64,000 bases of DNA from the NCBI GenBank assembly GCA_963681505.1, contig OY811988.1:4644607-4708606 (forward strand). Direction: 5' to 3'. The notes below the pieces were generated by a model that saw nothing but the letters and a program-made list of their open reading frames with translations, made no database searches and had not been told where the DNA came from. The position numbers and the translations under genes are program-made. The DNA is from Eunapius fragilis (Eukaryota; Porifera; Demospongiae; Spongillida; Spongillidae). The first letter of the stretch is position 1; every line of letters starts with the position of its first letter. Of this stretch, positions 54,960 through 64,000 are shown piece by piece.

Positions 54960-55430
54960 CGGAGGTAATAATGTAATAATGCCATCACATGCAGTAACAA
55001 TTAGCTATTGTGGTTCACTCTCAAGTCTCATCGTATTGTACTGTAGTTACTATCTGACAATAATAATTCCATGTTTGTATTGCGCGGGCATGTTATAGAG
55101 GTTGCAGGTGGTAGACTACATATGCAGCTAGCATTCGGTAAAACCGTTATCATTTTATAATTGCCCATGTTTGGACATATACAATTTTCTGTCGTTTGAG
55201 AAACGAATTAGACAGAAAATATGCTCCCATACAAATATGGACATGCAGTTGTTAAGTGCAAGCATGCATGTGTAGATGGATAAAGATACTGGTGTGGGAA
55301 CTCAGGATGTGAACTACATGGCAGCATGATGATCTATAAGAATATCGTAGGGTAAGAACAGGGGTTCCCAGGTGAGGTAATATCTGTAGACAGGGTCAGC
55401 AGCTGTATGCGTGTGCGCAGGGCTGATGAC
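54960..55430 (-). repeat. Spacer repeat T, reverse copy, second part
   Basis: Matches 7605-8072 behind gene A, up to the TTAA at 55432 where a MITE is inserted. Copy A continues ttaacaaataagg without the insert. Confidence 0.8.
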
Positions 55431-55435
55431 CTTAA

Positions 55436-55996
55436 TGATAGATCGAACAAACGCCTACATGTAGGCGAAAAGTGCTGTTTTAGCCTACGTGTAGGCGTTC
55501 TATTGCAACTTATGGTCCTCGCATTCAATGCCGTATAAAACTTTGAACTCGAATAAAGTAACACTTATGCATAGGGCTTCGTTTTTAATTCGCTTTGGAG
55601 CTCATTCAACCGTCGGCTCTTTAGATACACGATCGAGATGGAGGAGCGTACAAAAATTGCCTACGATCTTGATGAAAGTGAGCATAAAAGTTGGAAATCG
55701 TGTGTATTTGGTAAAAAGAGTTAAAATTGTATCTACCTATAACACGAAGAATGCTTCTAGTACGTTTTTTGCAAATCGGAACAACTCCAGCTAAATGAGG
55801 GGCGTGCCCCAACAGAGCGTTCGTAGCACTAGCAGCACGCTGGCGTTGTTTTCTGCCGCCAGCTTGCAAGTGGCCCACTTTATTATATTGGTCCTTATTA
55901 TTTCAAGCGTTGGCAGTTTGTACATTGTTTGAAATAAAGCGATTTGCAACGCCTACATGTAGGTTAACGCGCCTACGCGTAGGTGACGATCTATCA
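55436..55996. mobile_element. TTAA-flanked MITE (piggyBac-like target)
   Basis: Inverted ends TGATAGATCG/CGATCTATCA are flanked by TTAA on both sides (55432-55435 and 55997-56000). The empty TTAA site is present behind gene A near 8075. Subterminal palindromes gcctacatgtaggc and gcctacgcgtaggc occur at both ends. No transposase is encoded. Confidence 0.85.
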
Positions 55997-56000
55997 TTAA

Positions 56001-57860
56001 CATATACTGAAATTGAGAGAGGAAAACAAGGATTAGGAGAATATACACTTCACCCGCAAATTTCAAATGTACTTGATTTGCAACCACCATTGTTTTCAGA
56101 AAGTATATATCATCCCCCGAGCATCATTGATTGCATTACACACATGTATTGTGAGAATGAAATGAATTCTAATGCTACACCTAGCTGTCTCAAGTAACCT
56201 GACACAAATGCAACATGCCAGAAACATAATTGAAAACAACAAAGATAGCTTTGATCCAAGACTTCACACATTTACTATAATGAGAGCTACTAAACCTCAT
56301 GTGGTCACCTTATTCCCTAAGGAAACATGCTCATGTCCATCTACACCATTATGCTACCACATTATGGCAGCAAAGCTAAGTATTGGTCAAGATGATTATA
56401 TCACTAAAAGAAAAAATTAACCTTTCACAACTTTGAAAGTCGAAAAGAAAAAACTTCAGGCAGAAAGAGACCCTGACCAGGGGATGTTGACATCGTTCCT
56501 GCCCCTGATGCACATAGTAAGTATTGAAATTAGTAGGCATGCAATATTTGAAGCATCATTTAAGCACAGTAATGCACTGTTCTACTTTATAGCAGGAATA
56601 ACAATTTAATGTTATTGGTTACAGATTTTAACTCTACCAGAAACATAGAGTGCAACCTGATGTTACAGTTGTTCCAACAGGCAGCACACTTTCTGGTAGG
56701 CATTTGAATAACGTTAACTGTATGTGATATCAATAGTGAAGTCACCAATGCTTGCAATTACTTCTTTTGTTGCCTAAATGCAGGTGCCAACAAATTCAAG
56801 GTCAGAGGTAAAATGTCAGATCAGGTTGCTGTAGAGCCAGATGAAACTAATGCAACAGTACTTTCCGATGAACGCTTTTCTCCTGTTAAAAAAGAGGCTA
56901 ATGATGAGGCACACGTAGCTCCAGATCTATCAGAAGAATCCCACTTATCTGTTAATCAATGCTCAAAGCTCAAGACTGACTCAGCAACAAATGTAACATA
57001 GAGGAAACCAGAGATCAGTGTGGCTTAAGTAGAAATGAGGCGGCTTTTAAACTAGAAGTTGCTGTTTGTAGGAAAAAAGCCGCAGAGAGAAGGAGGCATT
57101 TGACAAGATGAATGAAAAAATAAATGATGGTGATGGATATTCTGGATGTGTAAATGCACGGCAGCAATATTGGATAAAAGATTTCCTTCTCTATGATTCT
57201 GATAAGAAGATTCTAGAATCTCGTACCACCTGGATTAACGCATCTATTATTGATGCATCTCAGACACTTCTGGCACATAAATTCAAACACTTTGATGGAT
57301 TTCAGTCTGTTGGATGTGGGGACAGCATGACCTTTTGTATACAAAGAAAAGGATTTGTTCAGATTCTGTACGATGAGGTACGGCATCATTGGCTTGCTGT
57401 TGCGTCTGTGTCTAATGGTATTGATGAACCAGTAGTAAATGTTTCAAAAAAGCAAATAGCCTGCATTGTGAATACAGTGTAAATTGAACTTCATGGATGT
57501 CACATGCCAGAATGGTTCTGATGACTGTGGCCTGTTTGCAGTTTGCATATGCCACTACTATTTGCTATGGAAAAAAGCCAGAAAATTCATTTTTGATCAG
57601 GGCTTGATGAGACATCATTTGCTTAAGTGCTTGGAAAATAAGCTTATGGAAAAATTCCCTGTTAGAAAAGAATGCAGAAATTCTGACAAAGTTATCAACC
57701 ACAATGCAGTTATGGTTCATTGTTCATGTAGAATGCCAAAGACATGATTGCATGTTCAAGTTGCGGTGAAGTCTATCACAAAAATCTATGCGTTGAAGTT
57801 ACAGCTGCATGTTCTTTAGAGGAGAAATGGATTTATGCAAACTGTTCTTATTAGAAGTTT
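56001..57860 (+). pseudogene. Transposon-derived gene remnant: SWIM finger, Ulp1 (C48) protease, PHD-like finger
   Basis: Three pieces in order. A SWIM zinc finger (CSCPSTPLCYHIMAAKLSIG, about 56330-56390). A C48 protease in two frames: 57108-57482 (WINASIIDASQTLL, HFDGFQSVGC, HHWLAVASVS with the catalytic His) and 57484-57747 (NGSDDCGLFAVCICHYY with the catalytic Cys, FDQGLMRHHLLKCLE). Then a PHD-like CSCRMPK and MIACSSCGEVYHKNLCVEV, frameshifted. SWIM and Ulp1 domains occur together in KDZ/Zisupton-type and related elements. Stops and frame changes make it a pseudogene; flanking terminal repeats were not found. Confidence 0.65.
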
Positions 57861-57984
57861 CTTCCATTGTTGTATTAAGATGAAACTTGCATGGCGAAAT
57901 AGATGTAATGCAATGCACCACTTGTCTCCCGTCGTAAATATGCATTTCTCGGTGGAAGGGTTGTTATGCAGAAAGCTCTGCATG

Positions 57985-58270
57985 TGCATGGCCTTACATT
58001 TTTCTTCCGCCTTGCTATATGGTAGATGTACATTTCACCGGCCTTTAGGGGTTTACTGGTGGAAGGGTGATATACACTGATATTGAATCTGCAGGAGGCT
58101 CTAGCAATAAAGATGAAACTTCCGAAGTTTGAAGAGGCGAACGAGATACACGGAACACGATCAAAGCCATGGAGTACTCCACACGCACACAAGTATGAAC
58201 ACGTGAGATGCGTGCGCAGTGACATGATACTTATAGTGCTTCGTTCCGTGTTTTAGTCCTGCGTTCCGTT
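57985..58270 (-). repeat. Dispersed repeat, inverted partner of 8142-8425
   Basis: Reads tcttccgccttgctatatgg, ggaggctctagcaataaag and cgttccgtgttttagtcctg, the complement of the copy behind gene A, with the same flanking cggaac motifs. Confidence 0.7.
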
Positions 58271-58279
58271 CCGTGAAAT

Positions 58280-59710
58280 AAATCTAACCGGTGAAGAAGT
58301 GTTAGAATCAGTCTAGTAAGCGTATTGTGCACGACCACTGGCAGATCTATAACCCCGCTTTTTTTTTTCACTACATAATGTGAGAGTGCTGTTAGGAGTA
58401 CCTGACAGTGGCTTAAACAAGTTGACGTGCAACAGTACAAGACTGTTGATGATGTGTTGGTGAGAAAGTCTGCTGCTCAATTTGAGCAGCTTGAACTCCG
58501 TTTTTCCCTTTTTAAGGGGTTTTTCCAGGAGGAGGTGTGGGCCCACTTCCTCTAAATGGTTGGCCCCTGCTCATGTGTTGGCAGTATGTGTAGTACATTG
58601 TGTACTGAATGTATGGATGGATGAGGCTAGTACTGATGGCGTGCACAATGGACGCAGCACCAATTAATATTGAAAGATTTATGAGATTGGCATATAGAAT
58701 GCATGCATGCGATATGTTGCCCTAACTCGATGTAGACATCACGAGCACGTTAAGGTTCATATCAGAGACAATCCAGAATGATACAAAGAGATATATTACG
58801 AAAAATGTGGTAATCAAACAACTGTTGCTATAAATTCATTTTTTCAAAATAATGTACATGCATATACATGAAATAAAAATTAAAAGTAATCAGCCCGGGA
58901 TTTTTCACGGGCACACGCTAGTACATCCGTAAAATAACATCTACACGCACACTTTTCCATCAAGGTTTCGTGCGGATCAATCACATGAAATGGTGTGCAA
59001 TACGTTGAGGTTTTGTCATACTTTACGCAGATACATGAGTAGTCAACTCACGGCAGGGACCCATAAATCTGCCAGAAGTGAAGCTTGGCTTTGAAATCCA
59101 CGATTCGTGCGAAACCGTATGCGTTGCTTTGGATTAAACCCTTTGCCTAATCAAGACACCGATGAAAGGGTACGGTATTAGCGCCGCAGTAGGTGAGTCC
59201 ACCAGCTCTAACACCATCCCGATTACCAACTTACTTCAGTTGTTTAACATACCATTATGTCTTTTGCCGCCATTGCCCCGTCACATTGAGCGACAAGTTA
59301 CAACACATAACAATACAATTTTTGGCACGGGTTTATCACGTTTAGGGCGAGATCGTTACCAAAGTAAGCTACAGGTATGCGACAAATGCTTCAGAAGGCT
59401 CGTAAACATGGGTTTTGTGAAAGCTGATACCTTTGGGTACATTTTTACCTAGCTTGTATAAAGTGGATAATAGTACACTAGGAAACACGCTAGGGCTGTG
59501 CACACCGACCACAAAATACGCATACATAAAAGGCGCTCGCGAGTCATGAGCACGTGAGCTCTATTTCTATCTATTACATAGCTCGCTGACCTATACACTC
59601 TTAGCCATACTCGAGATCTCACATCAAACACACGCCTTCTCTTTGCTTAAGCCTTTTACATATAATGTTATCCAGCGATATTACGTACGTGCCATGCAGT
59701 ACAGATAAGT
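58280..59710. other. Spacer without recognised gene
   Basis: AT-rich single-copy-looking sequence. A 96-codon frame at 59162-59452 ends LQVCDKCFRRLVNMGFVKAD with a CxxC motif, but no family is recognised and no second copy exists for comparison. Confidence 0.4.
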
Positions 59711-59714
59711 TTCG

Positions 59715-62700
59715 CACCTTTACTTGTCTGTGAATTCAGTTTGAGAACTAGTGCAGATGCTTTCGGTACGCACTACTCTGTTTTTGTTTTATGTGAAAGA
59801 ATGTCACTGTTTGTTTTTTTAAGCATCAGAGGCCACAAAATAAAATTTAATTTTCACGAGAGCGATCGCCAAAGTCTCCATCAAGTCTCACACATCAGGC
59901 GTGTATGAGACTAAGGTATTTGATCTTCTTCTCACGCTTACCTGCATCACCGGTGCAATCTCACGCATAACCAATTCGAACGACTACAATTAAATTATTA
60001 TGTAAGCTCCTGCGCGGGCAAATATCTGAATACAATTATTACATCAACTGCAACGTATAAGCCTTACCTGCACGTTGGTAAAAGTGGTTGTGACACTTCA
60101 TTCATAAAAGGGAAACATGTTCACAATTTATAATGAGGAACACATTCAAACCATTATGTTTTTGATCTCTGCATCAGTGCGTATGTTACTAAGCTTATTT
60201 ACTCAACACTGCACTCCTGAAAATGTTTATGGCTGGTAAGTAATTCATAATCTCACGCATTTTAACTACGCGCATTCAGACTACTAGTCTCACTTCAGCA
60301 TGCAGATAAACAAAGCCTCCTTTGAGCCTAGCTCTAGCTGTGCTCAGACAATACTATGTCGCGTGCGTTCAAAACAATTCCATTTGCAGATTGCGTTCGA
60401 TGTACATCTGGGACGAAAAAGTCGTTAGCAGCATCTTTTCTTCTTGGGATGAATATTATGAACCCTAAAGCGCTCTTTGTTATCAGCAGAAGGGAAGGTC
60501 GCCACATTTGGTGATGGCTACAATCAAGCAAAAGATATTATACTTAACCAGAGATTGTTGCCTTCCTAGCTGTTCCTATCACATGTACTTACTGATGAGT
60601 TAGAAGGCAACGTAGCAAATCGATTTAAAGTAGTATTTTGATCGCGTCATAATGTGAGAATTATTCTTTGATGATCATTATGAAACAGCAACGTTCATTG
60701 GATTAGCGCAACTTACACCTACAGTATCATCTATCAAATCAAGAATCGACGTTCCCAAACATCCTAGACAATATATAATGATGAAGGATGCATATGGGGG
60801 GTATTCAATTAAATTGTGGCTCATTTCAGCCGTCTGGCTAGTTACTCTTTAGAACGTTTGAAGGAACAGCCGAACAGGTGATTTGGTATACGAATATCTA
60901 GAATTGTGGGAAATAAATAGTAACGTTGAAGCCTTGATGTCCACTATCCACATTGTGATTCATCATTTTAGATCACGTCCACCTGATTCAAAATTCCATT
61001 CATACTTTATGTAAACTGGGAACACATGTTATCTAGTCTATATAACATATTGAAACCACGCATGATTAATATTGCATGTGAAGTGATAGAAATTTGCCAT
61101 TATATACGAGGGCAGTTAATTAGTATATTCTAAATCCAGCTTCATGAATATTTGTTAAGTTGAAGTCACGATAACTGCTTAAACAGCATTATAAGGTAAC
61201 TGTCTCATTTATGCAGTAAAATCAAATGCATTACACATGAAAATACGCTCGCATTTTCTTTCAAGTATTTCATAACCTCAATACGGTACTTCAGTTGCAT
61301 ACATGTACACATTTCTGATATAATTATATTGAAACTTAATTATATTGAAACTTAATGAATACCAGTGCCTAAATTCCCTGTGCAATGGTACACTAGTATC
61401 TATCTATATATTATGTTTCGGCCCTATTTGTGTTCCCATTGGTGCATTCAAGTCTATGGTGCTGATATTCATAGCAATTTTGTCCCATTCACTGTGCGGA
61501 TTATCGGAGTAAGAGACTCCAGCCTTGTAGACATTGTAAAACGGATTAGCGGGATCCAGGATGCGAGGGGGTGCTGCACAGCCAAGAGGAAGAGGAATTC
61601 CTGGTTCTCCGAGTGTGTAGTTTTTATTCCAATATACACTGAAAATGAAATTGCATTTTGCACATTTTGATTAATAACCATGTTACTTCCTCCAGGAGAC
61701 TCACTCCAATGATTCATGACCTCCAACAAGCTCTTTTAGTTTCCTAGTCACTCTATAATGAAAAGTATGTGCAAAAGTGGTTTATTACATAAAAAGATAC
61801 CAATTTCAGTCTTACAAAGAAGCATGTGTTGAACCACACTCATTAGCTCTGTCATATGCTGCAACTACTAGCAGTGATATCAGGAAGGATTTGGGTCTTG
61901 CAAGCCGACCATTCCAGATATTATTTCTCCACATTTTTGCTTTTCTGATTAAGTCCTTCACCTAAGCATTTAGAGATGTACATACAGGGATATAAGTTGT
62001 CTGGGGACCTGCTTAGTAGTTACTTAGTAGTTGTGCCTAGTCAATACATACTGTTTACCCACAGGGAATCCCTTCAATTTAGTTGTCGTAGTTACGGCAG
62101 GAGCAAACTTTATAGTCATGGTCCTATGTCCTCTAAGGCAAGGTTTGTGCACCAAGTTAACCAAAGTTTTGTATGCAAAAAGCTTACCCGTACATGGATA
62201 CACACCCTTGAATATCACTAAAACACAACACATCAGTAGTACAAGGGTCCGTTACAAAATACTTCGTTTATAGACCTGTTTAGCTAAAGATCTCTCTATC
62301 CCGAAGTACTCAATTGATATCCCATTAACACCTAGGAACTGAACTATCCCAGACTCAGCCATGTCCCGAGTCCTTCTCACTTGTTTTGATGCATTATACC
62401 TTTTTAAAAATACATTCCGCATACAGTCCCAAAATTGAATATGCAACTGAAAGACCCCATAAATAAGGAGGTGCATGCATGGCTGGTGGGCCTTACTTGA
62501 TTTGGCTGTTCTGAAATGAAGGCTACTTGCCATTTGTTGGTGCAAACTGTAAAACTGCATAAAGGTATGGAAAGCATCCTGCATGTTAATCCATCCAATC
62601 ATATTGAAATCAATACCAGTATGTTTTCCACATCAATAATATCTTTGCTATATAAAGCTGACCAGACTAAGTATAGTCACTAACTTTAATCATAATGTTC

Positions 62701-63965
62701 GGGTAAAAGGTATGGAAAGAACACAACTCTATGGGAGGCTGCTCCTGCTTATTGGTAGTCAGAAATGAGCAGTGATGAATGCAGCTCTGTCAAAAGGAAG
62801 TGGATGGAATATGTGTGATGTGCTGATTCTCAAAAGCCAATCTCTCCTTGATGTTGCTTAAGATGAATCCCAACTAATATTTACAAGGCACATACATTCA
62901 CAACGAGCAGTGACATCAGAGATTCTGATTTGAGAAAAAAAACTTTGGTATTATAACTGATGAGCTCCAATGGGATGGACTTATGCATGTGATCAGCACA
63001 TTCATATTTTTATGCTCTGGAAATGCTAGACAGCAAAGGCATTGAAAACTAAATCATTTTGATTCAATTTGCAGGTTTCAATGGATATTGGAATATAATC
63101 CCAAAAATCAATTCAAAAGCAAGTGAACCAAACAAAACATTAAGTCTACTCAAGGTCTGTAGCCTACTGCACCAGGAATATTGAGATGGAGGAGGGGGCA
63201 GGATATGTAGGGGGGGAAAAAAAACATATAGCAAATTATGAGTTTAAAGCTGTGTAGAAGAAAATAATAAAAGATTAACACCAAAGGCATCAGCAAGCGT
63301 AATTAGCATTGATTTCATTGAATATAGAGAAAAAAAAAAGAAAATAACATTGCAAGATTGTAACTTTGCTAAATCAGAACAGATCTTGTAATCCTTGGAT
63401 TTAATATAGCATATTTTTATAAGTGTGATCCAAGTTCCAGCATGCAATAGATTAAATACCCATGCAGTATACCGTAGTTGAATAGAGCAAATTATGTCAT
63501 CTATAACATTCCAATGAGGAGTTACTTATACATCAGCATATTTGATTGAACATGTTTAATCAGCTATGATATTATTAGGATGCATTTATAAAAAGCTATG
63601 CACAACCAATGAAGTTCAAAGGTTAGTATTATGCAACCACACCTGGAATGATATTCCTCAGGTATACGGGATAGGAACTGGTACAACTCCATAAGATCCC
63701 TTATCTGTGGACTAATTAGCAGATCGACTTCAATGATACCTTTGTACTGAAATATCACTGCCAATCTGGTGACACGCATGTTTATGCAATCGCTTGGCAA
63801 AGTTGCACGAAGATACTTCTCCAGATTTTGAAGCCACGGTCGATAGTTCGGCACTCCAGTGCTGATAATATCTTGAAGTGTAATATCTATAATAAAATAT
63901 TACGGAACTTGATTATATATCTATTGTAATGCCATTTCCTTCAGTGATATGTATAATGCTCCATT
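59715..63965. repeat. Long inverted repeat, right arm (partner 38755-42535)
   Basis: Opposite-strand counterpart of the left arm, slightly longer through indels. It contains matching pieces near 60334-60531 (VPDVHRTQSANGIVLNARD on the minus strand), 61365-61670 and 62024-62602. Similarity stops close to the window end at about 63965. Confidence 0.85.
63643..63861 (-). CDS. Putative exon, possibly OAS-like nucleotidyltransferase (second copy)
   Basis: Minus-strand match of 38863-39080. Differences include Arg for Ser after INM, Arg for Lys in the IRDLMELYQF segment, GTG for the internal ATG, and a one-base indel close to the donor (GTGTGG). Near-complete conservation of residues in two diverged copies supports a coding exon. 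The OAS relation is tentative. Confidence 0.4.
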
Positions 63966-64000
63966 TTATGACCATTCTATTTGAGTAAACAGGAACTATG

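Noticed and set aside
59162..59452. 96-codon frame ending with a CxxC motif as a gene
   Set aside because: No second copy, no recognised family and no splice context; mentioned only within the spacer entry.
61365..61670. 101-codon frame in the right arm of the long inverted repeat as a firm gene
   Set aside because: Both strands are open here and in the partner region near 40604-40935, so the coding strand cannot be chosen without transcripts.

Overview
The window looks like nuclear DNA of an invertebrate animal. It is AT-rich and packed with transposons (Ty3/gypsy, Merlin, Helitron-like, TTAA-type and integrase/Ulp1-type elements), and its genes are split by very short GT-AG introns. A sponge or similar compact-intron marine animal would fit, but the species cannot be fixed from the sequence.

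The central content is a tandem family of three related genes, all on the + strand: copy A (205-7293, its 5' end lies before the window), copy B (22170-36889) and copy C (48180-53736, complete). Each starts with a signal-peptide exon, two short exons, an 87-nt exon and a 24-nt exon. The long stretches that look like 70-100-bp satellite DNA then parse as chains of microexons. Each unit carries a pyrimidine-rich tract, a 3' splice site (usually aataatNCAG), an exon of 3, 6, 9, 12 or 15 nt, and a GTAAGT-like 5' splice site. All readable microexons are multiples of three in phase 0, and most are a single codon. They encode first a Lys-rich cationic block (exons such as FKKL, VKKW, IKRL, AKKV) and then a Pro/Thr/Asp/Glu-rich acidic tail, closed by a conserved terminal exon (Glu/Asp-Asn-stop) and 3' UTR. 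Copy C has about 53 exons for a predicted product of about 173 residues. The plan recalls the micro-exon genes of schistosomes, but with even smaller exons and in arrays. No transcript evidence is available here, so function is inference.

The spacers hold mobile DNA and segmental duplications. 7.4-22.1 kb: a Helitron-like element with a giant terminal hairpin, a palindromic gypsy fragment, a 5-kb insertion with GIN/KRBA2-type integrase and Ulp1 protease remnants flanked by arrays of CCGGTTGATCAACCGG-like palindromes, and a second Helitron-like copy. Inside gene B: a third Helitron-like copy in intron 3, and a 6.9-kb composite insertion with a 13-bp target duplication, which contains a young Ty3/gypsy element (29694-34894, identical 125-bp LTRs). 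37-48 kb: one arm of a long inverted repeat with a possible OAS-like nucleotidyltransferase exon, integrase remnants, a small hairpin MITE and a reverse-transcriptase fragment. 54-64 kb: a defective Merlin transposon, a TTAA-flanked MITE, a SWIM/Ulp1/PHD pseudogene, and the other arm of the long inverted repeat.

The roughly 4-5 kb upstream of genes B and C (18.4-22.2 kb and 43.3-48.2 kb) are homologous, so gene and upstream region were duplicated together. The three copies differ most in their cationic and acidic blocks, where short higher-order repeats have expanded or contracted independently.
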